From NCBI GenBank assembly GCA_018241455.1, contig JAFEDW010000022.1, positions 1 through 14,873 of the forward strand: a stretch of 14,873 nt of DNA, read 5' to 3'. The DNA comes from Pseudomonadota bacterium (lineage in GTDB: Bacteria > Pseudomonadota > Gammaproteobacteria > Steroidobacterales > Steroidobacteraceae). The stretch's first letter is position 1. Every line of letters begins with the position of its first letter. The notes beneath the pieces are model-generated. The model was not told the origin of the DNA. It made no database searches and saw only the letters and a program-made list of their open reading frames with translations. Made by a program: the position numbers and the translations under genes. Of the stretch, positions 1 through 7,627 are shown one piece after another.

Positions 1-1
1 C

Positions 2-592
2 TACCGATCCACGGCGACGGTCGGCAGCTTGTCCGAGGAATCGGGCGTCATCGGCCAGGCCTGGAACGTCGAGCGCTATTTCATCCGTGGCCAGGCGCCC
101 GCGCCGTGGAATCTGACGATGCCGGCCGACGGCGGCGTGGCCATGCACGCCGTCGATGCTGGTGGCGTGCACGATGCGGCGCGCGCCTTCGAGTGGCGCG
201 GCCCGGGTGCAGCGGAGCTGGCGATCACCGCCGAGCCGATGGACCTGACGCGGCAGACCAACGGCGACCTGGTATTGCAGATCGACTACCGCGTCGATAC
301 GCCACCGGCCGCGCCGGTGCAGCTCGCGATGCAATGTACGCCGTCCTGCGCCGGCTCCGCGCTTGATGCGAGCGAGGTCTTGCGCGCGGCGACGCCCGGT
401 GAGTGGCGGGCGCTGAAGGTGAAGCTGTCCTGTTTCCGCGACGCCGGCGTGGACATGGGCCACATCAGTTCGCCGTTCACGCTGCGCAGTTCAGGCGGCT
501 TCGCGTTGTCGATACTGGCCGTGCAGCTCAGCACCGATCCGGCCGGCGCGGTGTGCCTGCCGCGTGACCCGCTTGGTAGAATGGCACCGTGA
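2..592 (+). CDS. Glycoside hydrolase family 3, C-terminal ExoP-type galactose-binding-like domain (5' partial)
   Basis: The frame is open from base 2 with no stop before TGA at 590-592, so this is the tail of a gene that begins outside the window; the TTG at 29 is simply an internal Leu codon. The roughly 196 visible residues look like the beta-sandwich domain at the C-terminus of ExoP-type GH3 beta-glucosidases/exo-glucanases (family knowledge). Supporting signs are the GQAWNVERYFIRGQAPAPW segment, alternating hydrophobic strands, a paired Cys segment (QCTPSCAGS) and the late CFRDAGVDM motif typical of that domain. No catalytic residue lies in this part. The full enzyme would be exported and remove glucosyl units from beta-glucans. 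Its last four bases overlap the next gene's GTG start, so the two are translationally coupled and it probably heads or belongs to the plus-strand operon. The domain family is fairly sure; the substrate is unknown. Confidence 0.72.
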   Translation, partial: YRSTATVGSLSEESGVIGQAWNVERYFIRGQAPAPWNLTMPADGGVAMHAVDAGGVHDAARAFEWRGPGAAELAITAEPMDLTRQTNGDLVLQIDYRVDTPPAAPVQLAMQCTPSCAGSALDASEVLRAATPGEWRALKVKLSCFRDAGVDMGHISSPFTLRSSGGFALSILAVQLSTDPAGAVCLPRDPLGRMAP

Positions 593-1710
593 AATCTCTG
601 GGAAGAAAGCCGCAGGGAGCGCGGCTCGAGCGCATCCGATCGTCGCCCGCCTGGGCTGGAGATCGCTTCCAGAACATTCATCCGGTGATGCCGGGATTGC
701 GCGATTCCGCCGTGCCGATGCCATCGCTGGCCGAGTTCATCTGCGGTGGCGAGCGGCGCGTGCCGCGTTCGCCACTGCCGGCACGCAATCCGCTCGATGC
801 CTGGAGGCACGCGCCCCGCAGCGGGCTGCGCGCCACGTGGCTCGGCCATTCCACGGTGCTCGTCGAAATCGACGGCGTGCGCGTGCTGACCGATCCGGTG
901 TGGGGGCCGCGCGCATCGCCGGCGCGTTTCGCCGGCCCGAAACGCTTCCAGCCCGTGCCGGTGTCGCTGCGCGAGCTGCCGCCGATCGACGTGGTCGTGA
1001 TATCGCACGATCACTACGATCATCTCGACTACCCGACCATCCGCGAACTGCGCAAGCGCGCGGTGCCGTTCGTGACTTCGCTCGGCGTGGGCGCGCATCT
1101 CGAGTACTGGGGCGTGCATCCGGAGCGCATCGTCGAACTCGACTGGTGGGAATCGCATCGCTTGCCCGGCACGGAACTCGACATCACCGCGGCGCCGTCG
1201 CAGCACTTCTCCGGCCGCAGCCTCAATGACCGCAACGCGACACTGTGGTCCTCGATCGTGCTGCGCTCGCCGCGCCACGCGGTGTTCTTCAGCGGTGACA
1301 CCGGACTCACCGAAGAGTACGCGCTGATTCGCGCGCGCCTGGGGCCGTTCGACCTGGTGATGCTGGAAGTGGGCGCCTTTCATCCGGCCTGGGGCGATAT
1401 ACACCTCGGGCCCGAACATGCGCTGCGGGCCGTCACGCTGCTCGGCGGCGGCGTGTTCCTGCCGGTGCACTGGGGTACCTTCAGCCTGGCGATGCACGCC
1501 TGGGATGAACCCGCCGAAACGCTGCTGCAGCTGGCGCCAAAATCGGGCGCGCGGCTGCTCATGCCGCGCCTCGGTGAGCCGGTAGAGCCGGCCCGGGCGA
1601 ACGGCGTCACGCCATGGTGGCGCGCGGTGGAAACCAGCCCGCGCGGCAAGCGCCGGTTCGCAGTGCCCGGGCTGTCGTTGCCGAAATCCGTGCCCTGGCC
1701 CATGGACTAG
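589..1710 (+). CDS. MBL-fold metallo-hydrolase, NAPE-PLD/UlaG-like
   Basis: A 373-residue protein with the full metal-ligand set of the NAPE-PLD-like branch of metallo-beta-lactamase-fold hydrolases. An early WLGHST motif (His87) is followed by the zinc motif HDHYDH (His140, His142, Asp144, His145), then His206 in QHFSGR, Asp237 in SGDTG and His294 in VHWGTF. Family members cleave phosphodiester or lactone-type bonds; the bacterial substrate is rarely known, so I assign only the fold and a likely two-metal hydrolase activity. No signal peptide is visible, so it is probably cytoplasmic. The GTG at 589 sits in a GTGA overlap with the upstream GH3 stop, which argues for coupled translation. The first 75 residues are variable and Arg/Pro-rich, so a slightly later start is possible. 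The next gene begins after a one-base gap. Confidence 0.88.
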   Translation: MKSLGRKPQGARLERIRSSPAWAGDRFQNIHPVMPGLRDSAVPMPSLAEFICGGERRVPRSPLPARNPLDAWRHAPRSGLRATWLGHSTVLVEIDGVRVLTDPVWGPRASPARFAGPKRFQPVPVSLRELPPIDVVVISHDHYDHLDYPTIRELRKRAVPFVTSLGVGAHLEYWGVHPERIVELDWWESHRLPGTELDITAAPSQHFSGRSLNDRNATLWSSIVLRSPRHAVFFSGDTGLTEEYALIRARLGPFDLVMLEVGAFHPAWGDIHLGPEHALRAVTLLGGGVFLPVHWGTFSLAMHAWDEPAETLLQLAPKSGARLLMPRLGEPVEPARANGVTPWWRAVETSPRGKRRFAVPGLSLPKSVPWPMD

Positions 1711-1711
1711 T

Positions 1712-2797
1712 GTGAGCATCAACGCAGGACTGGTCGGGTTCGGGCTCGCAGGCCGCGTATTCCACGCGCCGCTCCTCGAGGCCAGCGGTATCGGCATCGT
1801 CGGCGTCGTGTCGCGCCAGCGCGAAGCGGTTCGTGCCGCGTTGCCGGCGACACGAGTATTCCCCGATCTCGATGCGCTGCTGGCGGAGCCGCGGCTGGAC
1901 CTGGTGGTGATCGCGACACCGAACGATCTGCACGAGGCGCAGGCGCTGGCCGCCCTCGCGGCCGGCAAGCATGTGGTCGTGGACAAACCAATGGCGTTGT
2001 CGATCGCGGGCGCCGATCGCCTGATGCAAGCCGCCGCCGCAGCATCGCTGATGTTGAGCGCATTCCACAATCGGCGCTGGGACAGCGATTTCCTCACGCT
2101 GCGCGGCGTGCTCGAGGCCGGCACGCTCGGCGCCGTGCAGAGTTTCGAGGCGCGCTGGAATCGCTACCGGCCCGCGGTCGTGGACCGCTGGCGCGAAAGC
2201 GCGGCGCACGGCGGCGGGCTGCTGCATGATCTGGGCACGCACCTGGTCGACCAGGCGCTGTTGCTGTTCGGCATGCCCGATTGGGTGCAGGCCGATATCC
2301 TCGCGCAGCGCGCGGGCGCCACGGTCGAAGATGCCTTCGACCTGCGCATGGGCAAGGGTCGCCTGCGCGTCGTGCTGGGCGCCACTACGCTCGCCGCCGA
2401 GGCCGGTCCGCGTTACCGCGTGCACGGCGAGCTCGGCAGCTACACCAGCGATGCGCTGGATCCGCAGGAGGAGCAGGCGCGCGCAGGAATGCCGCCCACC
2501 GATGCGGCATTCGGCCTGGATGAGAAAATGCCGGGCGGACACATCGTCGACGGAGCAACCGGCGCCATCCGCAGCGTGCCGGCCGTGCGCGGACGATGGA
2601 TCGAATACTATCGGGCGGTACGCCGCGCAATCGAAGCGCGGCGCGCCGCAGCGGGAGCGTCCACCGGGCCGCCAGCGCCAATTGCGCCGATCGCGCCGGT
2701 GGAGCCTGCGGCGGCGCGTCGGGTGCTGCAGGTCATCGAGGCCGCGCGACAGAGCAGTGCGAGCGGCTCGCGCGTCCCGTTGGACGGCCGGTCATGA
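1712..2797 (+). CDS. Gfo/Idh/MocA-family NAD(P)-dependent oxidoreductase
   Basis: The 361-residue protein opens with a Rossmann dinucleotide-binding segment (GLVGFGLAGRVFHAP, residues 6-20) and carries the DKP version of the family EKP motif (Asp91-Lys92-Pro93), with the Lys expected to be catalytic. His119 in FHNRRWD and the GGGLLHDLGTHLVDQ block near residues 168-182 match the substrate-binding half of the family. Overall it resembles the E. coli YdgJ and B. subtilis scyllo-inositol dehydrogenase branch, which oxidises cyclitols or sugars, but I cannot fix the substrate from sequence. Start is GTG one base after the preceding stop, without a clear ribosome-binding site, so translation is probably coupled. 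The region after about residue 305 is an Ala/Pro/Ile-rich linker that looks lineage-specific. Its TGA overlaps the next start in an ATGA tetranucleotide. Confidence 0.9.
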   Translation: MSINAGLVGFGLAGRVFHAPLLEASGIGIVGVVSRQREAVRAALPATRVFPDLDALLAEPRLDLVVIATPNDLHEAQALAALAAGKHVVVDKPMALSIAGADRLMQAAAAASLMLSAFHNRRWDSDFLTLRGVLEAGTLGAVQSFEARWNRYRPAVVDRWRESAAHGGGLLHDLGTHLVDQALLLFGMPDWVQADILAQRAGATVEDAFDLRMGKGRLRVVLGATTLAAEAGPRYRVHGELGSYTSDALDPQEEQARAGMPPTDAAFGLDEKMPGGHIVDGATGAIRSVPAVRGRWIEYYRAVRRAIEARRAAAGASTGPPAPIAPIAPVEPAAARRVLQVIEAARQSSASGSRVPLDGRS

Positions 2798-3657
2798 GCC
2801 CGCGTGCGCTCGCCCGCGATGCCGGAATGTCGAGCGGGCAAGCGCGACTGTTGAAGGCGCTGCGCGCCGAGGCGGCGCGCTACGTGCGCGCGCTGCATGC
2901 CGCGCGCAGCGGGCGGCCGCGTGACATCCATGCGTTGCGCATCGCCACGCGACGCATGCTGGCATTGATGGAATTTGGCGCCGCACTCGCTCCGAGCGAC
3001 AAGTGGCGCGCACGGGTGCGCGAGATTCGCCAGCCGTTCCGCAAGTGTGCGCGGCTGCGCGACCTGCAGGCGACACGCGCGCACCTCGACCAGTTGCGCA
3101 ACGGCAAGCCCGCGCGACAGGCGCTGCTGCGTGCCCTGCAGAAGTGGCTGCGCGAGGCCATCAGGCGGCGTCGCCGTCGCACGATCGAGCAGCTCGAGGC
3201 TGTCAGGCCGCGGCGCGTGTGCCGCAAGATCATCCAGCTCGCCAGCGCGCGCACTGGCAGCGCGCGATCCGCCGACGGCGCAGGCGATTGCATCGATCGC
3301 AGCCGGCGCGAGGTGCGCGGCGCCTGCCGCCGCATGTGCGCGGGAGGCGTCGAAGCGCTGCACCGCGCGCGCGTGGCGATCAAGCGCTGCCGCTACGAAC
3401 TGGAAATGGCTGCCGCGGTCGGCGCCGCCGCGCAGCCTGGCCAGCTGCGCGCGCTGCGTCGCCTGCAGCAGGCGCTCGGCACCGTCACCGACCTGGAGCT
3501 GTTGCGAGGCGAGCTCAAACGCTATGCGCGCCAGCATCGCGGGCAGAAGCGGGCGCTGGCGCAGCTGCGGCGCGAGCTCGGACGCGAGCGCGCACAGCGT
3601 CGCGCGGAGGCGCTTGCGATGGTGGCCCGTGGTGCTATTGTGGTGTCCCGCAACTGA
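2794..3657 (+). CDS. CHAD-domain protein (polyphosphate-associated)
   Basis: I place the start at ATG 2794, in an ATGA overlap with the oxidoreductase stop; the frame stays open to 2596, but that upstream part is only an alternative reading of the previous gene. The product is 287 residues, very rich in Arg, Leu and Ala, and almost wholly helical. Two CHAD hallmark repeats are visible: DIHALRIATRRM (His46) and ALHRARVAIKRCRYELE (His190). These conserved His/Arg/Lys residues line the basic channel shown in other CHAD proteins to bind inorganic polyphosphate (family knowledge). No CYTH domain is fused and no polyphosphate kinase gene is nearby, so this is a stand-alone CHAD. It is likely cytosolic or polyphosphate-granule-associated. 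Its place in an operon with DsbA and an MBL hydrolase gives no clear functional link. Confidence 0.87.
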   Translation: MSPRALARDAGMSSGQARLLKALRAEAARYVRALHAARSGRPRDIHALRIATRRMLALMEFGAALAPSDKWRARVREIRQPFRKCARLRDLQATRAHLDQLRNGKPARQALLRALQKWLREAIRRRRRRTIEQLEAVRPRRVCRKIIQLASARTGSARSADGAGDCIDRSRREVRGACRRMCAGGVEALHRARVAIKRCRYELEMAAAVGAAAQPGQLRALRRLQQALGTVTDLELLRGELKRYARQHRGQKRALAQLRRELGRERAQRRAEALAMVARGAIVVSRN

Positions 3658-3672
3658 AGGCGAGGACGGACG

Positions 3673-4344
3673 ATGATGCGCGCGGTGTCGATCCTGGTGA
3701 CGATCTGGCTGTTGGGAGCGGGCGCCGCATCGGCGCAGTCGCCGTGGACGGAAGGGCAGCACTATTTCCTGGTGCGCCCGGCGCAGCCGACTTCGGTCGC
3801 GGCCGGCAAGGTGGAAGTGCTCGAGGTGTTCTCGTATGCCTGCCCGGCCTGCAATCATTTCTATCCAGCCATCGACAAGCTCAGGGCCGCCTTGCCCGCG
3901 GCGCGCGTGCAGTGGCGTTTCCTGCCGGCCGCGTGGCATCCGGAAGAAGACTGGAAGGTGTTCCAGCGCGCCTATTTTGCGGCGCTGGCGCTCGGCATCG
4001 CCGACCGGACGCACGACCGGGTGTTCGACGCCGTGTGGAAGACCGGCGAGCTCGCGACGATGGATGGCAACCAGCTTAAATCACCGCTCCCGAGCCTCGC
4101 CGACGTGGCGCATTTCTACGAGAGCGTCGCGAAGCTCAAGCCCGGCGAGTTCCTGGCCGCGGCGCATTCGTTCTCGGTCGATGCGCAGATGCGTGAAGCC
4201 GATGCGCAGATCGCGGCCTACCAGGCCGACTCGACGCCGACGCTGATCATCAACGGCAAGTACCGGCTGACGCCGCGCTCGGCCGGCGACGAGGAGCAGT
4301 TCATCGCGCTGGCGAAGTGGCTGGTTGGCCAGGAAATCCACTAG
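3673..4344 (+). CDS. dsbA: Periplasmic thiol:disulfide interchange protein DsbA
   Basis: A 223-residue DsbA-type oxidase. The N-terminus is a Sec signal peptide (hydrophobic stretch near residues 5-17, probable cleavage after AASAQ or ASA around residue 20). The thioredoxin-fold active site is CPAC at Cys57-Pro-Ala-Cys60 in the EVFSYACPACNHF context, and the cis-proline loop is STPT with Pro189. Family role: introducing disulfide bonds into exported proteins, with DsbB as reoxidant; no dsbB is in the window. The dipeptide between the cysteines is Pro-Ala rather than the Pro-His of E. coli DsbA, which should alter redox potential. ATG 3673 has GAAGGCGAGGA upstream, a good ribosome-binding region; ATG 3676 is an equally workable start. 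It follows the CHAD gene by 15 bases, and its last 20 bases overlap the kinase gene if that gene uses TTG 4325. Confidence 0.93.
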   Translation: MMRAVSILVTIWLLGAGAASAQSPWTEGQHYFLVRPAQPTSVAAGKVEVLEVFSYACPACNHFYPAIDKLRAALPAARVQWRFLPAAWHPEEDWKVFQRAYFAALALGIADRTHDRVFDAVWKTGELATMDGNQLKSPLPSLADVAHFYESVAKLKPGEFLAAAHSFSVDAQMREADAQIAAYQADSTPTLIINGKYRLTPRSAGDEEQFIALAKWLVGQEIH

Positions 4345-5215
4345 CGCAGCGTCCGCCGCCCTTCCTGCCGGCGCCGCGGTCGCGACGCTGGCCGCGCTGC
4401 TGGTGCAGCGAGCGCGCGCGGCTGCGCAGCATGGCGCCTGCTTCAAGGTTGCGCTGTGTGGTGCGCAGGGCAGCGGCAAGACCACGCTGGCAGTCGTGCT
4501 GCAGCGGCTATTGCAGGCGCGTGGCCTGGCGACAGCGGTGCTGTCGCTCGACGACTTCTACCTGACGCGGCAACAGCGCGCGGAGCTGGCGGAGCGCGTC
4601 CACCCGCTGCTGCAGACGCGCGGCGTACCGGGCACGCATGACATTGCCCTGGCGCTGCAAGTCGTGGAATCGCTCCAACGAGCGGGCGAGGTGGCGTTGC
4701 CCGCGTTCGACAAGGCGCGCGATGAGCGGCGCGCGCCGCAAGACTGGCCGAGCGTGGCCGCGCCAGTGCAGGTCGTGTTGTTCGAGGGTTGGTGCCTGTG
4801 TGCCGCGCCGCAGGCCGCGGCGGCGCTTGCCCGACCCGTCAATGAACTCGAGGCCCACGAGGATGCCGACGGCGGCTGGCGCCGCTACGTCAATACCGCG
4901 CTCGCCGGCGACTATCGACGCCTGTGCAACCTGTTCGACTACCGCGTGTTCCTCGCGGCGCCCGGCTTCGACGTCGTATACCAATGGCGGTTGCAGCAGG
5001 AACAGCAGCTGCGGCAACAGGTCGCCGCGCAAGGCGCCGATACATCACGCATGATGAGCGATGCGCAGCTCGGGCGTTTCGTCCGCCACTACGAGCGATT
5101 GACACGTCACATGCTGGAGGATATGCCGGCGCGCGCCGATGTCGTGATCCGGCTGGATTCAGCGCGTGCCATGACGCTGGAGTTTCCGGCAGGCGATGAA
5201 GCGCCCGAGCAGTAG
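4325..5215 (+). CDS. P-loop kinase, D-glycerate 3-kinase-like
   Basis: A 296-residue kinase of the phosphoribulokinase/uridine-kinase-like superfamily. Visible motifs are the Walker A loop GAQGSGKTT (residues 46-54), LSLDDFYLT with Asp76-Asp77, the acidic FEGW motif (153-156) and YQWRLQQE (219-226). This combination matches the plant/cyanobacterial GLYK group and yeast Tda10; GLYK phosphorylates D-glycerate to 3-phosphoglycerate. The glycerate assignment is by family resemblance, and the substrate could differ. TTG 4325 lies inside the dsbA 3' end and needs translational coupling. GTG 4403 is an alternative start 26 codons later that still keeps the P-loop, so the N-terminus is uncertain. The 3' end overlaps the opposing DUF349 gene by 57 bases. 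It appears to be the last gene of the plus-strand operon. Confidence 0.83.
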   Translation: MARKSTSAASAALPAGAAVATLAALLVQRARAAAQHGACFKVALCGAQGSGKTTLAVVLQRLLQARGLATAVLSLDDFYLTRQQRAELAERVHPLLQTRGVPGTHDIALALQVVESLQRAGEVALPAFDKARDERRAPQDWPSVAAPVQVVLFEGWCLCAAPQAAAALARPVNELEAHEDADGGWRRYVNTALAGDYRRLCNLFDYRVFLAAPGFDVVYQWRLQQEQQLRQQVAAQGADTSRMMSDAQLGRFVRHYERLTRHMLEDMPARADVVIRLDSARAMTLEFPAGDEAPEQ

Positions 5216-7627
5216 CTCATAGGTGGCGTCGGCGATCGGTGCGCCGCGCATCCATTCCAGGCTCAATTCGTCCAGCTCGTTGGGATTGAATTCCTGCGGC
5301 CGGCCCATCGATTGCACCAAGCGCTGCAGCTGGTACTGGCGGCGCAACTCCTGGTCCTCCGGTGGCGTCGGCTGGTTGGCATGGATCTCGGCGCGAATGC
5401 ACAACGTGCGCAGCCGCCGCTCTTCGGCAGCGGCCGCGGTCGCAACGACAGCGCTGCCGGTCGTCGGTTCGGCAGCCTCGGCTCGTTCCCAGGCCGCCTT
5501 CAGCGCCTGCGCACCGGGTTTCGGCCACTGTTGCACGCCGGCAATGAATTGTTCGGCCGCCTGCTTCAGCGCATCACTGTCGGCACCCGGCACGCCCTGC
5601 AGCCTGGCCCACGCGTAGGCATTGATGTGCCGCCCGGCCTCGAGCAGGTTCTCGAAAGCCTGTCCGGCCTCGCGCCGGCGCTGCTCGCCCAGCGCGGACT
5701 GGCAGCGCTTCAGCGCGCGTTCGAAGCGGTCGTGCACCGCGCGCTGTTCGCTGCGCGGCAGCTCGCCCACGGACTCGAAACTGCTGCGCCATTGCGGGAT
5801 GTGGTGCGCGCCGGCGCTGAGCGCGGTGCCGGTCTGCGTGGCGAGTTGCTCGGCCTGCACGCACAGCGCGGCGGCCTGCGCCAGGTTGATTTCGAGTTGC
5901 GCGGCATGCGCGGAATTCGCCTGCTGCCGCTGCTGGTAGACCGCGTCGCAACGGCCGCGGAACTCGTGCCACAAGGCCTGTTCCTGGTCGCGCGATGCGG
6001 TGCCGATGGTCTTCCACTGCTGCTGCAGCTGCCTGAGCGCGGCGAGCGTGTCGCGCGCTTCGGGGTTGTCGAGCAAGGCCTGGGCGCGATCGATCAGCGC
6101 GCGCTTGGCGCTGACGTTGGCCGCGTGCCAGGCATCGAGCCGCTGCTGCAACCGCTCGAGCGCGGCGTCGAAATCCTTCTCGACCGGCTTGTTGGCGGCG
6201 CGCTCGACTGGCGCATGGGCACGCCACTCGACGCGCGCCTCGCGCAACACCTGCGCGACCAGCCGCCAGTCCGGATGCTCGACCTGCTGCGAGGCCTCGA
6301 AAGCCAGCAGGCGCTGCAGCACGCTGCGGCGCCGCTCGACGTTTTCGCTGCGTGAGCGGGCCTGCGCTTCGAAGTACACGCGGCAAGGCTCATAGGCGGC
6401 TTCGGCGGCGCGATCGAATCGCTCCCAGTCGCCCTGCGTCTCGACGACGATGCCCTTGCTGATCGTCTTCCATTCGGCGCGCAGCTCGCGTACCCGCTCC
6501 GCCAGCCGTGCCGGCGGTTCGGTCGAGCCGATCAGCGCCTCCATCGCGGCGATCAGCTCAGCGCGCTTGGGCGCGGCAGCGTAGTCCTTCCATTGCTTGA
6601 GCTCATTGAGCTTCGCATCGAGCGATTGGAGCCGGCGCGCGATCGCGGGCGAAGGCGTGGCGGTCGAGGCCAGTCGCTCGTCGATGGCCCGGCGTATGCC
6701 GGCAGCGGGCCCGGTATGGCCGGCGCGCAACGCGCCGTGCGCCTTGGCGATCAGCGCACCGACCTGGCGCTCGACGAGAGCAGCCGCGGCCCGCTGCTCG
6801 TCGCGCAGGCGTTGCGCGGCCTCGTGCGCCGCGGCCATTGCTGCCGCAGCCTGCGCGGCCTGTTCGGCCTGGAGCCGGGCCGCATCGGCCGCCGCCGCGG
6901 CCTCGGCCTCGCGCGCGGCGCGGCGCGCGGCTTCCTCGGCGAGGGTTTCAGCCTGCTGCATGCGCTCGTGCACGTGGCTCGCCATGACTGCCAGGCAACG
7001 ATCGATGGCCTGCTGGGCGCGCTCGCGGACCTGCGGCGGCGCCTGGCTTTCCAGTGCGCGCCAGCGTGCCTCGAAATGCTCGAACGACGGCACGTAGAGC
7101 GCGTCGAACACGTGCCGGCTGAATCGCTCCAGCGCCACGCAAGCGCCGATGATGTCGCTCTCGCGCTGCGCCTGCCGCTGCTGGTCGGCGCGGCGCCGAT
7201 CGGACCTCGCCTTCAGGATGCGGTAGACGCTCTTGTCGCGGTCGCGCACCAGGCGCCCGAGGCGGTCAGCCTCGTCGGCATCGTCGACGCGCTGCGCCGC
7301 GAGTTGTCGCACGTGCGTCGAGCCGCCGTTGACCACGAGCGCCGCGAGCTGCGCCGGCTCGGCCACGTCCGCGATCAGTTGTTCGAGCGCGGCCGGCTCG
7401 AGCAATTGTGCCAGGCGCTCCTGCGCCGGTCGCATCAGCGCGGTGGCGACCGGCGCCGCGGACCCGAAGCCCGCGAGTTGCCGCAGCGTCGCGCCGTCCG
7501 GCAGGCGGCGCACCGCGGCGGCGCGCAGCGCCTCGTCACCGTCGCCGGTCGCGGTGGCGGCCAGCGATTCGGCCGAGGCGAAGTCGAGCGCACGGATACG
7601 CTCGTCGACCGCCGCGGTGGTCGTCAT
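5159..7627 (-). CDS. Large DUF349-domain coiled-coil protein
   Basis: An 822-residue protein of unknown function. I chose ATG 7627 (MTTTAAVDERIRAL), which overlaps the upstream ggt stop as ATGA; the longer open frame to 7735 is a Pro/Arg-rich shadow of ggt. The N-terminal 200 residues look like short helical (HEAT-like) repeats, as in AAVRRLPDGATLRQLAGFG. Residues about 220-285 form an Ala/Glu/Arg-rich predicted coiled coil. At least two DUF349 units follow, recognisable by EWKTISKG (near 385) and QWKTIGTAS (near 536), with a more diverged unit near 470 (EWRAHAPVER). The C-terminal 200 residues are again helical. No signal peptide, membrane segment or catalytic motif is visible. Similar large DUF349 proteins are common in gammaproteobacteria. 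Its tail overlaps the kinase gene on the other strand. Confidence 0.85.
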   Translation of the reverse strand: MTTTAAVDERIRALDFASAESLAATATGDGDEALRAAAVRRLPDGATLRQLAGFGSAAPVATALMRPAQERLAQLLEPAALEQLIADVAEPAQLAALVVNGGSTHVRQLAAQRVDDADEADRLGRLVRDRDKSVYRILKARSDRRRADQQRQAQRESDIIGACVALERFSRHVFDALYVPSFEHFEARWRALESQAPPQVRERAQQAIDRCLAVMASHVHERMQQAETLAEEAARRAAREAEAAAAADAARLQAEQAAQAAAAMAAAHEAAQRLRDEQRAAAALVERQVGALIAKAHGALRAGHTGPAAGIRRAIDERLASTATPSPAIARRLQSLDAKLNELKQWKDYAAAPKRAELIAAMEALIGSTEPPARLAERVRELRAEWKTISKGIVVETQGDWERFDRAAEAAYEPCRVYFEAQARSRSENVERRRSVLQRLLAFEASQQVEHPDWRLVAQVLREARVEWRAHAPVERAANKPVEKDFDAALERLQQRLDAWHAANVSAKRALIDRAQALLDNPEARDTLAALRQLQQQWKTIGTASRDQEQALWHEFRGRCDAVYQQRQQANSAHAAQLEINLAQAAALCVQAEQLATQTGTALSAGAHHIPQWRSSFESVGELPRSEQRAVHDRFERALKRCQSALGEQRRREAGQAFENLLEAGRHINAYAWARLQGVPGADSDALKQAAEQFIAGVQQWPKPGAQALKAAWERAEAAEPTTGSAVVATAAAAEERRLRTLCIRAEIHANQPTPPEDQELRRQYQLQRLVQSMGRPQEFNPNELDELSLEWMRGAPIADATYELLLGRFIACRKLQRHGTR

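Noticed and set aside
286..2124. A 612-codon minus-strand open frame opposite the GH3, MBL and oxidoreductase genes.
   Set aside because: It is a composition-driven shadow: Arg/His/Ala-rich, without motifs, opposite genes with clear catalytic residues.
2608..4014. A 468-codon minus-strand open frame opposite the CHAD and dsbA genes.
   Set aside because: It shows no recognisable domain and is explained by the G+C-rich codon bias of the plus-strand genes.
5312..6355. A plus-strand open frame opposite the DUF349 gene.
   Set aside because: It is Leu/Arg/Gly-rich antisense without motifs or a ribosome-binding site.
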